A stretch of DNA of 64,000 nucleotides from Salinivirgaceae bacterium (GCA_024405635.1 JAKSOL010000002.1:1-64000), one strand, 5' to 3'. Positions 16,223 through 26,066 are shown, numbered from the stretch's first letter. The notes: generated by a model not told the origin, from the sequence alone. Made by a program: numbers and translations.

Positions 16223-16729
16223 ATGAAGAAAATTGTTTTGCTTTTAGTGATGGCTACAAGTTGTATGTTAGCCCACTCACAAGGTTTGGCTCAGTTTCAG
16301 GCTCTTTACATTTACAATTTTGCAAAGAACATTGGTTGGCCAGAAATTGACAATTCGAAAGATTTGGTGGTAACCGTAATTTCGAATAGTACATTGTCAG
16401 GAGAGCTGAAAAAATTAGCTCAAACACGTAAAATTGGTAGTCGTAATGTGTCTATAAAAGATGCAGCAACTATTGCCGAGGTTACAAAAAGTGACATTAT
16501 TTACCTCGATGCATCAAAAGCAGGTCAAATTGGTCAGCTAGTAAACTCGCAACAAGGCAACCGTGTGCTTATAATAAGCGACAAAGGCGGACATTGTGCC
16601 AATGGTGCTGGAATTTCGTTTGTAACTGAGGGCGAAAAACTTAAGTACGAAATTTCAAAAGCCAACATTGAAAAACGCGGCCTTGATGTTTCATCGCAAT
16701 TACTGCAACTTGGAAAAGCTGTAGATTAA
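16223..16729 (+). CDS. YfiR-family (DUF4154) periplasmic protein
   Basis: A 168-residue exported protein. The signal peptide MKKIVLLLVMATSCMLAHSQ is followed by the YfiR pattern: LYIYNFAKNIGWP, a central Rossmann-like region, RVLIISDKGGHCANGAGISFV and a final ISKANIEKRGLDVSSQLL. In Pseudomonas, YfiR is the periplasmic inhibitor of the diguanylate cyclase YfiN. No cyclase or kinase gene is adjacent here. A TonB-dependent receptor starts 27 bases downstream instead, so the two are probably one operon. A single cysteine remains after the signal peptide, so the paired disulphides of P. aeruginosa YfiR are absent. Confidence 0.85.
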   Translation: MKKIVLLLVMATSCMLAHSQGLAQFQALYIYNFAKNIGWPEIDNSKDLVVTVISNSTLSGELKKLAQTRKIGSRNVSIKDAATIAEVTKSDIIYLDASKAGQIGQLVNSQQGNRVLIISDKGGHCANGAGISFVTEGEKLKYEISKANIEKRGLDVSSQLLQLGKAVD

Positions 16730-16756
16730 CAACTCAACTAAATAGAAAAATAGACT

Positions 16757-19700
16757 ATGAAAAAAATATTATTGATGGCTATTGTTATGCTTGTTAGCAT
16801 AGTAGCTTCAGCACAAGAACAACAATTAACTCGCGACCAAATTCTTAATATGACTTTTGAAGAGTTGTCAGACCTTCCGTTTGACCAACTTATGGCAGCC
16901 GCTGAAACACTTGGCGTTAGCAGTGTTGACGAGTTATTTGCAATGATTATGAATAAAAACGTGTCGTCGGCATCAAAGAAAGAGGAGAGCGCTTTTGCTT
17001 CGCCACTTTCGTCAACAGTTATCACTCGCGAAGAGTTGCGCTCGTATGGTGTTAGTACCATTGAAGAGGCTTTGCGTTTTGTGCCTGGCGTTATCGTTTC
17101 TGAAAAATACAACGGAGTAAACGATGTTCAAATTCGTGGTTTGAATAACATCCCTGATAACCACTGGTACCTATACACCGAAAATGCCAACACCATTCTT
17201 ATGGTTGATGGCCGTCCTGTTCAAAACCAAGGCATGGGCTCGTTGAATATTGAAATGTTGCCAGTATCAATTGAAGATATTGCACAAATTGAGGTAGTTC
17301 GCGGAGCTGTGTCGGCAATGTATGGCATTGGCGCAGTTACTGGTGTTATTAACATTGTTACCGAAAAACCAAGTGTTGACTCAAAACTAGTTTCGGGCCA
17401 ATTTAAAATGGGAAACTACAACACAATGAATGGTGAGGTTGCTTTTCGTAAAGCCGTTAATAACAAATTGGCTGTTGGTTTTAGCGTTAACATGAACCGT
17501 CGCGACCGTACCACTAACAAAATTTACTTGTTCCCACAAGACTCTACTTCAAGCACCGATCTTTATTTGCAATCGGTTAGTGCTGAGTATTATACAAAAC
17601 CTGATGGCTCTCCTTTTTCAGGATTGGAATTGCAAGATATGATTGACAAAGGTTATCTAACTTCAGTAGGAAACGGCGGCGAATATACCAAGGTGGAATT
17701 GAAACGAATTCGTAACGTTAGCAAAGATGCTGCTAAAAGCTCTTTGTACAGCAATTTTTCGCAACTTCAAGGAGTAATGTCAATGCTTATGGCATATGTG
17801 GCAAGTAAACCAGAATTGAAAATTAAACTTGACGCGAGCATGAGTAATGAAGATATTGCAAAAGCATTTATTGCACTTTATCCTATGCTACAACAAAGTG
17901 GAATGCTTGCAGGTTCCGATTTTGCAAATCTTTCCGATATTCAACTCCAAACTTATGCAAGTTATTGCGGCCCAGCTATTAAGAGCGATTTGAACGAAAT
18001 GTCGAAAGTTTATCAGTTTAAATCGTTGGATGGCCAAGTTTCGCTCGACGATGCATTTGAAGACCCTTCGCTTGCACGAGAGGGCGAAGGCGTTAACGCT
18101 TACTTGTCGTACACTCCAAACAACGATGTGCGTCTCGATTTTTCAACAGGTTTTATGCACTCAAAAACAGCTAACACTCCAATTAGCGATTGGTCATATG
18201 CACTTACCTACCGCGAGTTTGATAACTATTATGCAAATATGAATGCCAGCGTGTATGGCGCTAATGTGTCAGCTAGTTATACAGGTGGTCCTCAAAACTT
18301 TATTGTAGGCAACCCAAGTTTTTCGGTAAAATACAACAACATAAATGTGCGCGGCGAGTATTCGTTTGATTTTAATGGACTTACCGCAACTCCAAGCATC
18401 AACTACAACTACGTACACTACATTGACAACGAGGATAAAATGCCAGAAGGTTTCTTAAGCTCAGGTTTCTTTAATACTGAGGCTGAAATGAAATTGTTTG
18501 GTGCAGGTTTGCGCCTCGACTATAAACTTGGCAACTTGCGTTTGATTGGTAATGCTCAGTTTGATAAAACCGATTTGCCAAACAAATGGAATCCAGCTTG
18601 GCAATTTGCTGCAAACTACATGATTAACGACAACAACTTTGTACGTGCAGTATATGGCAATGCAAACCGTGCTCCTGTATTTGCAAACACTTGCTCAAAC
18701 TACACATGGAACCGTGTAGGTATGGGTGCTCCTGACTATGTTCAACTTAAGGGTAATCCAGATGCCAATTTGGTTAAGGTGCAGAATATTGAGTTAGGTT
18801 ACCGTTGGAAACCATCGCCTAAACTATTGGTTGATGCTGAAATGTACGGCTCATGGAGTAAAGACTACGGCCGTTTGTCGGCACATCGTTCAGCGTTGAC
18901 AATTGACTCTACTTATTTGAGATACATACTTAACACTGTAATGGATGGATTGGTTGACTATTCTGACCCTTCGCAAGTAATTGCAGCTTTGAACAACTTT
19001 GACCGTAAGTTGACTTTGAACTATCAAAACCTACCTTATAAGGTTCAACAAGTTGGAGCAAGTATTAATGTCGATTGGATTGTTACCAAAAAGTTGATAG
19101 CAAAAGCTAACCTTAACTGGCAACGCACTACTATTAAAGATTACTACGAATATCACCAAGGCGAACATGTTGTTAGTCAATTTACAAAAACAACAGAAAA
19201 GGCTATGAAACTTACAGGCTTGATGGACGAATTCCGTAGCTTTGGCGATAATAAAGTGCTACAAGATATGTTTATAGATCAAGCATTTGTTTATACTCCA
19301 ACATTTGAAGAACTAACATATTTTGAAGGATTGAGCGGTGACCAACAAAACGAATTGCTTGGAAAACTGAAAGCAAGAACAGTAACCCAACAAGGTTTTG
19401 AGTACGATGGTCATGTATATGATGCATCTTCTGCAGCTGGCTACTATGTAAGTTACAAATACTCAATTGTTCGCGACCGTGAAACTGGCGATTACTTCTT
19501 TGGAAGTTCGAACTTTACCGAGCCTAAAAAGAAAACAGTAGAGCATAAGTCAACACCTTCGTTCTATGGCGTGGTAGGTTTGATTTATCGCCCAACCGAA
19601 AAATTGAATGTCTCGGCTTTCGCAAACTTTATGAGTGCTCGCACAATTGCCGTAACATGCGGTTCGGTTAAAGTTGATCCAAAATTCATCTTGAACCTTA

Positions 19701-19837
19701 AAGCAGGTTACAAAGTATCGCCAGACTTTGAGTTGTTTGGCACAGTAAACAACTTGTTTGCAAACGGCAAGCGCGACTTTGCTTACACCGATCCACAAAA
19801 AGCTATGTATTCAGTTGGTGTAAACTTCGCCTTCTAA
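16757..19837 (+). CDS. TonB-dependent receptor with helical insertions
   Basis: A 1026-residue outer-membrane receptor. After the signal peptide (ending VASAQ), residues 25-75 carry repeated short acidic motifs (MTFEELSDLPFDQLM) and NKNVSSASKKEES, a lead seen in receptors paired with YfiR-like proteins. The plug domain spans about 80-200 (STIEEALRFVPGVIV, VQIRGLNN, IEVVRGAVSAMYGIGAVTGVINIVT). The barrel runs to the C-terminal phenylalanine (YSVGVNFAF). Two stretches, about 300-425 and 805-930, look alpha-helical or irregular rather than beta and probably form large extracellular loops. There is no SusD-like partner nearby, so a SusCD nutrient system is unlikely. The ligand is unknown. Confidence 0.9.
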   Translation: MKKILLMAIVMLVSIVASAQEQQLTRDQILNMTFEELSDLPFDQLMAAAETLGVSSVDELFAMIMNKNVSSASKKEESAFASPLSSTVITREELRSYGVSTIEEALRFVPGVIVSEKYNGVNDVQIRGLNNIPDNHWYLYTENANTILMVDGRPVQNQGMGSLNIEMLPVSIEDIAQIEVVRGAVSAMYGIGAVTGVINIVTEKPSVDSKLVSGQFKMGNYNTMNGEVAFRKAVNNKLAVGFSVNMNRRDRTTNKIYLFPQDSTSSTDLYLQSVSAEYYTKPDGSPFSGLELQDMIDKGYLTSVGNGGEYTKVELKRIRNVSKDAAKSSLYSNFSQLQGVMSMLMAYVASKPELKIKLDASMSNEDIAKAFIALYPMLQQSGMLAGSDFANLSDIQLQTYASYCGPAIKSDLNEMSKVYQFKSLDGQVSLDDAFEDPSLAREGEGVNAYLSYTPNNDVRLDFSTGFMHSKTANTPISDWSYALTYREFDNYYANMNASVYGANVSASYTGGPQNFIVGNPSFSVKYNNINVRGEYSFDFNGLTATPSINYNYVHYIDNEDKMPEGFLSSGFFNTEAEMKLFGAGLRLDYKLGNLRLIGNAQFDKTDLPNKWNPAWQFAANYMINDNNFVRAVYGNANRAPVFANTCSNYTWNRVGMGAPDYVQLKGNPDANLVKVQNIELGYRWKPSPKLLVDAEMYGSWSKDYGRLSAHRSALTIDSTYLRYILNTVMDGLVDYSDPSQVIAALNNFDRKLTLNYQNLPYKVQQVGASINVDWIVTKKLIAKANLNWQRTTIKDYYEYHQGEHVVSQFTKTTEKAMKLTGLMDEFRSFGDNKVLQDMFIDQAFVYTPTFEELTYFEGLSGDQQNELLGKLKARTVTQQGFEYDGHVYDASSAAGYYVSYKYSIVRDRETGDYFFGSSNFTEPKKKTVEHKSTPSFYGVVGLIYRPTEKLNVSAFANFMSARTIAVTCGSVKVDPKFILNLKAGYKVSPDFELFGTVNNLFANGKRDFAYTDPQKAMYSVGVNFAF

Positions 19838-19870
19838 AACCAAGTCTCTTTAGGTTTTTCTATATAGTTG

Positions 19871-19904
19871 GGGGTCCGTTCCGTAATGGGGCGGGCCTTT
19901 TTTA
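19871..19904 (+). terminator. Intrinsic terminator after the TonB-dependent receptor
   Basis: The stem ggtccgttcc (19873-19882) pairs with ggggcgggcc (19888-19897), including three G:U pairs, and is followed by a T-run. Confidence 0.85.
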
Positions 19905-19960
19905 TTAGTTCGATTTTTTTGTCAAAAAACTAAACTCCAGCGCTAGCATGTGGTTTTGCT

Positions 19961-19968
19961 TACATTTG
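19961..19968 (+). promoter_or_regulatory. -7 promoter box of the first MATE gene
   Basis: TACATTTG matches TAnnTTTG. The predicted transcript start near 19974 coincides with an in-frame TTG at 19973, so translation more likely begins at the ATG at 19991. Confidence 0.6.
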
Positions 19969-19990
19969 CCAGTTGAAATATCAAGCAGTT

Positions 19991-21340
19991 ATGAATCGCG
20001 ATGCAATAGATTTTGGTACCGCACCAATTGGCAAACTTTATAGGCAGATGTTGCTGCCTACGGTGGCTAGCATGCTTTTTTCGGCCTTGTTTATTGTTGT
20101 CGATGGCATTATGGTGGGTAAAGGAATTGGCTCTGATGCTCTTGCTGCGGTAAACATTGTTTGTCCAATTTGGTTGTTGGCAACAGGAGTTGGACTAATG
20201 TTTGGCATGGGCGGCTCGGTGGTGGCATCAATTCATTTGGCTGAGGGAAATGTTAAAGCAGCACGCATCAATATTACTCAGTCGTTATTGGTGTCAACAT
20301 TGCTTGTTGGGGCCTTTTCGGTTGTGGTAATAGTGTTCATTTATCCATTTTTACGCCTGCTTGGTTGTTCTCAAACACTTATGGCGTTGGCTTATGATTA
20401 CTTGCTAGGTTTTGCGCCTTTCTTGTGTGCCAATTCGTTAATCTGTTCGGTAGGTTTTGTATTGCGTATTGATGGTTCGCCGCGGTATGCAATGGTTTGC
20501 TCGATAGTGGCAACCCTGATAAATATGTTGTGCGATTATCTGTTTATTTTCCCGTTACAAATGGGTACGTATGGAGCAGCTTTGGCAACAGCCATAGGTA
20601 CAATGGTTGGTGTGGTAATGGCGGTAGTATATTTGATTACACCATTGGCCAAGTTGCGTTTTAAACGTATTAAATTGACAGTAACCAGCCTTAAACTCAC
20701 TTTGCGAAATGTGTTTTACCAGTGTCGCATTGGATTCTCGTCTTTTTTGGGCGATGTTGCAGTTAGTGTTACCATGCTGTGTGGCAACTATGTGTTTATG
20801 CGTTTACTTGGCGATTCGGGGGTGGCAGCATTTAGTGTAGCGTGTTACATTATGCCCATTGCATTTATGGTTTGCAATGCCATTGCGCAGTCGGCTCAGC
20901 CTATAATTAGTTACAATTATGGAGCAAGTCAATTCTATCGCTCACAAATGGCATTTCGTTTAGCACTTGCCACTGCGGTTGCAGTTGCTGTGCTTGTGGT
21001 TGCCGTTACACCGTTTTCAATCAACGCAGTAGTAGGTTGGTTCATTCAATCTTGTGATCCAGCTTTTAGTATTGCAACAAACGGATTGCCATATTATGTG
21101 TTGGCATTTGTGCCAATGTCGGTCAACTTGCTGATAATATGCTATTTGCAAAGTATAAAGTGCGATTGTGCAGCAGCAATAATCACTGTTCTTCGAGGTT
21201 TTGTTTTGCTCGTTTTGGCGTTTATGCTGATGCCCACTTTGTTTGGTATAATAGGAGCATGGTTATCAGTTGCTGTAACTGAGACATTTACATTGATTGT
21301 GTCGGTAGTGTTGTTGCGTAAAGCTTTAAAAAATATTTAA
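19991..21340 (+). CDS. MATE-family efflux transporter, copy 1
   Basis: A 449-residue inner-membrane protein with about 12 transmembrane segments arranged as two pseudo-repeats. The first begins GKLYRQMLLPTVASMLFSALFIVVDGIMVG, the usual MATE entry helix, and the second begins near residue 230. MATE exporters use a Na+ or H+ gradient to extrude cationic drugs or metabolites. The sequence resembles the MepA/DinF-like branch, but the substrate cannot be named. Start chosen from the promoter position. The next gene is also a MATE protein, with its own promoter. Confidence 0.92.
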   Translation: MNRDAIDFGTAPIGKLYRQMLLPTVASMLFSALFIVVDGIMVGKGIGSDALAAVNIVCPIWLLATGVGLMFGMGGSVVASIHLAEGNVKAARINITQSLLVSTLLVGAFSVVVIVFIYPFLRLLGCSQTLMALAYDYLLGFAPFLCANSLICSVGFVLRIDGSPRYAMVCSIVATLINMLCDYLFIFPLQMGTYGAALATAIGTMVGVVMAVVYLITPLAKLRFKRIKLTVTSLKLTLRNVFYQCRIGFSSFLGDVAVSVTMLCGNYVFMRLLGDSGVAAFSVACYIMPIAFMVCNAIAQSAQPIISYNYGASQFYRSQMAFRLALATAVAVAVLVVAVTPFSINAVVGWFIQSCDPAFSIATNGLPYYVLAFVPMSVNLLIICYLQSIKCDCAAAIITVLRGFVLLVLAFMLMPTLFGIIGAWLSVAVTETFTLIVSVVLLRKALKNI

Positions 21341-21407
21341 TGCAGAATAACGGCACGTTTTTATTTCAAAATGCATAAACAACAAATGTTGATGTGTCAA
21401 TGTTAGG

Positions 21408-21434
21408 TTGCTATATCGTACTATTATACTTTTG
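21408..21434 (+). promoter_or_regulatory. Promoter of the second MATE gene
   Basis: The -7 box TACTTTTG is at 21427-21434, with TTG at 21408-21410 as a possible -33 element (16-base spacer, slightly short). The predicted start leaves about 18 bases before the ATG at 21458. Confidence 0.6.
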
Positions 21435-21457
21435 CACGAAAACCAATAACCAATATA

Positions 21458-22876
21458 ATGTTAAAAGAAACCACCGACCAACTGCTAGCTCGCATTCGAA
21501 AGGGACATGAAGTTAGTTTGTCGCAGCAATTACAGCTAACGTGGCGATTGAGTGTCCCGGCAATGCTAGCACAATTGTCGTACATTGTAATGACATATAT
21601 TGATGCAGCAATGGTTGGCCATTTGGGCGATGATGCTGCAGCTTCAATTGGATTGGTTTCAACATCAACGTGGCTTTTTGGCGGCATTGGCAGTGGGTTT
21701 ACTGCCGGATTTTATGTGCAAGTAGCGCATCTTATTGGTGCAAACAATACCAGTGGGGCCCGTAGTGTGCTGCGGCAGTCGTTGCCAACCATTGTTTTGT
21801 TGGGTTTGTTGGTAGGAGGCATAGGCGCCGCTATCAGTTTTGGACTACCTAAATGGCTTGGCGGAACTCCCGAAGTTTGTCCCGATTCAACCCGATATTT
21901 CTTCATCTTTTCGCTGGCTATACCGTTGGCAATGCTTAATCAGTTGGCGAGCGGAATGTTGCGTTGTAGTGGGAACATAAAATTGCCAAGCATGCTCAAT
22001 GTAATGATGTGTGTGCTCGATGTGCTGTTTAATGCGTTGTTTATTTTCCCATCGCGAACAGTTGAGATTTTTGGCATAACAATGTATGTTCCATGCGCCA
22101 ATATGGGCGTTACTGGTGCAGCTTTGGCAACAGCATTGGCCGAGTTTGTTACGCTTTTCTTCATGATGGGCTATCTGATTTTTTGTTCAGCCGAATTGCA
22201 TTTGTGGCACACAACAGGCAGCTTTATGCCGCAACGTGATTGTCTAATTAAAGCCGCAAAAATCGGATTGCCAATGACTTGCGAGCGTGTGGTGATGAAT
22301 GGAGCCCAAGTGGCAAGTACTACCATAGTGGCTCCGCTTGGCATGGCATCAATAGCGGCAAACTCGTTTGCTATTACCGCCGAGAGCCTTTGCTACATGC
22401 CTGGGTTTGGAATTAGCGAGGCAACCACAACATTGGTAGGGCAGTGTGTTGGAGCCAAACGCCGCGACCTTACTTGGAGTTTTGCCAAGTTGACAACATG
22501 GCTCGGCATTGGAGTCATGTCGTTAATGGGAATACTTCTGTATATATTTGCTCCACAAATGATTGCGTTTATGACACCTAGCGCCGAAATTCAACATCTT
22601 GGAACATCGGTTTTGAGAATTGAGGCCTTTGCTGAGCCAATGTTTGCCGCGTCAATTGTGGCATATTACTCGTTTGTAGGGGCAGGAAATACTCTTGCTC
22701 CAGCGCTTATGAATTTGGGTAGCATTTGGTTGGTGCGAATACCGCTCGCCATTTTGTTTGCGCCAATTTGGGGGCTACAAGGTGTATGGTTAGCCATGTG
22801 TCTTGAACTATGTTTCCGAGGCGTTATTTTCTTAACTCGATTGTATCGTAAACGTTGGATTACCAAAGCATTGTAA
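21458..22876 (+). CDS. MATE-family efflux transporter, copy 2
   Basis: A 472-residue, 12-helix inner-membrane exporter. It has an N-terminal amphipathic lead of about 25 residues (LLARIRKGHEVSLSQQ) before the first helix. LTWRLSVPAMLAQLSYIVMTYIDAAMVGHLG and the later PGFGISEATTTLVGQCVGA are typical of NorM/MATE proteins. It is clearly different in sequence from copy 1, so this is not a recent tandem duplication. The substrate is unknown. Confidence 0.92.
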   Translation: MLKETTDQLLARIRKGHEVSLSQQLQLTWRLSVPAMLAQLSYIVMTYIDAAMVGHLGDDAAASIGLVSTSTWLFGGIGSGFTAGFYVQVAHLIGANNTSGARSVLRQSLPTIVLLGLLVGGIGAAISFGLPKWLGGTPEVCPDSTRYFFIFSLAIPLAMLNQLASGMLRCSGNIKLPSMLNVMMCVLDVLFNALFIFPSRTVEIFGITMYVPCANMGVTGAALATALAEFVTLFFMMGYLIFCSAELHLWHTTGSFMPQRDCLIKAAKIGLPMTCERVVMNGAQVASTTIVAPLGMASIAANSFAITAESLCYMPGFGISEATTTLVGQCVGAKRRDLTWSFAKLTTWLGIGVMSLMGILLYIFAPQMIAFMTPSAEIQHLGTSVLRIEAFAEPMFAASIVAYYSFVGAGNTLAPALMNLGSIWLVRIPLAILFAPIWGLQGVWLAMCLELCFRGVIFLTRLYRKRWITKAL

Positions 22877-22947
22877 CGCAGTGTGATTGGTAGGGTATAT
22901 GGTATTTGATAATTTATATATTTACGACTTGAAAAATAATCTTTAAA

Positions 22948-24516
22948 ATGATATTCAACCTACGTAAGATATTGCTGCTATGTCTTTGTGTAGCACCATT
23001 TTATACTTTTTCGCAGGAGTCTGATTTGAGCTTGGTTCGCAAATATGCCGAAACTGCTTTTAACAAAGGCGACTACGAATTTGCACTTGAAAACTACAAG
23101 ATTCTTTACGAGTCAACTCCCGACGATATTGACATTAACTTTTGCATTGGTGCTTGTTACACCGAAACAAACATCGACAAAGAGGCTGCCGTTAAGTACC
23201 TCGAGTTTGTGGCTCGTCACAATAACTTCCCCGCTCGTACATACTATTATCTAGGTCGTTCGTATATGAACACCTATAGGTTTACCGAGGCAATTGAGGC
23301 TTTTTATAACTACAAAATGTACGGATCAATTGAATCGGAATTGCACGAGTCAACTCGTATGATTGAAATGTGCGAAAAAGCAGTTGAGGTTATTCCCAAT
23401 GCTCAAAACGTAAAATTCACATTGCTCGATACAACAATAAATTCAACAGCCGACGATATGTTGCCGTTTATTACAAACTACGGCACGTTGCTATACTTTA
23501 CAAGTACACGCGAGTATAATAAGGAACTTGAAGAATATCAGAGCCTTGGCTTTTATAGCGAATTAAAAAAAGGAGCTTGGACAAACGCTATAAGCGTGCC
23601 TCCTCACAATAACGATTATGAGGAAATTGTAGGAGTTTCGCCCGATGGCAACCATTTGCTCATTCACGCAAATGGCGATTTTGCATCGCACGACATTAGA
23701 AAAACCAATCGCAAAGGCAATAAATTCAGTCGCGCTTTGCCTGCCGAATTGCCAAGTTTTATCAATACCGAGGGCGTTGAGTGTGGCGCCAGTATGACAG
23801 CCGATGGCAATACCTTGTTCTTTGCAAGCAACAAAAAAGGCGGCTACGGAGGAATGGATATTTATGTTGTACGCCGTGAACTTGATGGCAGCTGGGGCGA
23901 ACCTCAAAACCTTGGTCCAACAATCAATAGTCCTTACGACGACAACTATCCAAACATTAGTGCCGATGGCAAAGAAATTTATTTCGCGTCAAAAGGTCAC
24001 GATGGCATCGGCGGTTACGATATTTTTACTTCATCAATGCTTGATGATGGAAGAACATGGACCAACCCTCGTCCGTTGGATTATCCAATCAATACACCGT
24101 TAGATGATATAAGCATTTCATTTGCTCCCGATAGAAGAAGCGCATACCTTGCCGCTAAACGAAAAGAGGGCATTGGCGGACTTGATATTTATCGAGTAGA
24201 ATTTTTTGAAGAGCAAGCAATTGCATTGGCTTTTACTATTTACGTAGGTAATAATGAATCTGATGCAGTTCGGTATTCTATAGATCATCCAAAGGCTTAT
24301 TGCGTGATAAACGACATCTACGGCAACATTTTTGCGCAAGTGGAAGTTACTGAAGATGGTGAGGCATTTATTATGCTGCCGCCAGGTGAATATCGCCTTG
24401 AGGCTCGTTTTGAAGGTTATGAACCTTCGTCGAAAACAAAGATTGTTGTAAGCGAAAATGCAGTTGGCGAGGCTGGAATATTGTATCAGGATATTTATCT
24501 GAAACCCCTTAACTAA
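22948..24516 (+). CDS. Exported TPR / PD40 repeat protein, copy 1
   Basis: A 522-residue exported protein. The signal peptide ends near FYTFSQ. Residues about 25-140 form TPR-like helices (FNKGDYEFALENYKILYES). Residues about 160-425 hold WD40-like PD40 beta-propeller repeats with the signature FFASNKKGGYGGMDIYVVR, followed by ISADGKEIYFASKGHDGIGG. The last 90 residues are a carboxypeptidase-regulatory-like sandwich (MLPPGEYRLEARFEGYEP). The layout matches PorE of the type IX secretion system, minus PorE's C-terminal OmpA peptidoglycan-binding domain. A near-match promoter (TATATTTA, 22917-22924) precedes it. The role is not established. Confidence 0.8.
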   Translation: MIFNLRKILLLCLCVAPFYTFSQESDLSLVRKYAETAFNKGDYEFALENYKILYESTPDDIDINFCIGACYTETNIDKEAAVKYLEFVARHNNFPARTYYYLGRSYMNTYRFTEAIEAFYNYKMYGSIESELHESTRMIEMCEKAVEVIPNAQNVKFTLLDTTINSTADDMLPFITNYGTLLYFTSTREYNKELEEYQSLGFYSELKKGAWTNAISVPPHNNDYEEIVGVSPDGNHLLIHANGDFASHDIRKTNRKGNKFSRALPAELPSFINTEGVECGASMTADGNTLFFASNKKGGYGGMDIYVVRRELDGSWGEPQNLGPTINSPYDDNYPNISADGKEIYFASKGHDGIGGYDIFTSSMLDDGRTWTNPRPLDYPINTPLDDISISFAPDRRSAYLAAKRKEGIGGLDIYRVEFFEEQAIALAFTIYVGNNESDAVRYSIDHPKAYCVINDIYGNIFAQVEVTEDGEAFIMLPPGEYRLEARFEGYEPSSKTKIVVSENAVGEAGILYQDIYLKPLN

Positions 24517-24524
24517 TTGAAAAA

Positions 24525-26066
24525 ATGAGACGATTAACCTACTTGCTGGCGTTTGCATTAACCTTGCCTTTTTTTGCAAATGCACAGTCAAACGAGCGTG
24601 AAGCAAACTTTCAGTTTAAACAAGCCAACTATGCGTTGGCTTATCGTTTGTATAACGACATATATAAAAAAGACACCAACAATGTTGATGTGAACTACTA
24701 TTTGGGCGCATGCCGCATTTGCGCTGGAGCTGCACCTCATTTAGCACTAAATAACTTGCTAAAGGCAGCCGATAAATATGGTAGCAAAACCGATTTCCAA
24801 TTGCTGTTGGCCTACGCTTATCTTTACAACTATAAATTTGATGAGGCTCGTAAGGCTTGCGATTTAGCAAAAGATGCAAAAAATATGGACGGCCGTCCTG
24901 AAGACGCAGTGTTGTTGAAAAAGAAAATTGACAATGCCGAACGCATGATAAAAACTCCGCTAAATGTTTCATTTGTCAATTTGGGCAAAGGCATAAATAG
25001 CGAATTGAACGAGGAAACTCCAATGTTGAGCGCCAACGACGAAATGTTGCTCTATACAACCAATCGTAAGTACGACAATGTTATTAAAATGTACACTTAC
25101 GATGTACTTTTTAGCCCTTCAGATATGGGCGACTATAAGAAAAACCGTCCGGCTGCAGCAATTAATAGTCAAGACGATGAATTCCTTGCAGGCATTTCGC
25201 GTTCAGGAAGTCATGTGTTTTTTCAATTGCAAGGAGTTGATGCTTTTCAAGATTTGTTGGCAACCGAGACAAACGGCATCAATATGAAAGGAAAACTGAT
25301 GTTGCCTGAACCTTTGAATTCTAAAAGTGCCGAAACAGCAATATGCGAGTCAGCAAGCGGCGACACAATGATTTTTTCAAGCGACCGTGCAGGCGGCTTT
25401 GGTTGTCGCGATTTGTATATGAGCATTAAGTTGCCAACAGGTAACTACGGTGAACCTATTAATCTTGGCAAAAACATTAACACAAAATACAACGAAGATT
25501 TTCCAATGCTTTCGGCCGACGGCAAACAACTCTTCTTTTGCAGCGATGGCGAAGAGTCAATGGGCGGTTTTGACATTTTTGTTTCAGATATTAATCCCGA
25601 AACTGGCGAGTTTGGCAAGCCACGCAACATTGGCTATCCGCTAAACGATGTGTTTGACAACAAAACCATTGCCTATTCGCTCGACGGTCGATACGCCTAT
25701 GTGTCAGCTATTCGTCCCGATAGCTACGGTTTTGCCGACCTTTATCGTGTGATTTTTAACGATAAAGACCCTTCGGTAAAAATCTATCGTGTAAAAATGA
25801 AACAAGGAACCGGTGAAACAGCAACCGATTTTGCCGATACCGATTCTTCAATAAAAGCAGTGGTTTACAATGCAAAAACAAAAACTGTGTTTGGTACATA
25901 CAATTACAATGCCGCAAACAGTCAGTTTACCATTGCTTTGCCTCCAGGTAACTACACTCTTGAAGTAAAAGGCGACAAAATTCAAGACTATTCAACCAAA
26001 GTGAATGTTTCGTCGGCTCCTGGCAAAAAAATTGAAAACCTAAATTGCTCACTTGTAGTGAAGTAA
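24525..26066 (+). CDS. Exported TPR / PD40 repeat protein, copy 2
   Basis: A 513-residue paralogue beginning eight bases after copy 1. It has a signal peptide (ending LPFFANAQ), TPR-like helices (ANYALAYRLYNDIYKKDTNN), PD40 repeats (MIFSSDRAGGFGCRDLYMS, LFFCSDGEESMGGFDIFVS) and a C-terminal sandwich with LPPGNYTLEVKGD. Like copy 1 it lacks an OmpA-like domain and a lipobox. The two proteins are divergent but match domain for domain, so they may work as a complex. The tight spacing indicates one operon. Confidence 0.8.
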   Translation: MRRLTYLLAFALTLPFFANAQSNEREANFQFKQANYALAYRLYNDIYKKDTNNVDVNYYLGACRICAGAAPHLALNNLLKAADKYGSKTDFQLLLAYAYLYNYKFDEARKACDLAKDAKNMDGRPEDAVLLKKKIDNAERMIKTPLNVSFVNLGKGINSELNEETPMLSANDEMLLYTTNRKYDNVIKMYTYDVLFSPSDMGDYKKNRPAAAINSQDDEFLAGISRSGSHVFFQLQGVDAFQDLLATETNGINMKGKLMLPEPLNSKSAETAICESASGDTMIFSSDRAGGFGCRDLYMSIKLPTGNYGEPINLGKNINTKYNEDFPMLSADGKQLFFCSDGEESMGGFDIFVSDINPETGEFGKPRNIGYPLNDVFDNKTIAYSLDGRYAYVSAIRPDSYGFADLYRVIFNDKDPSVKIYRVKMKQGTGETATDFADTDSSIKAVVYNAKTKTVFGTYNYNAANSQFTIALPPGNYTLEVKGDKIQDYSTKVNVSSAPGKKIENLNCSLVVK

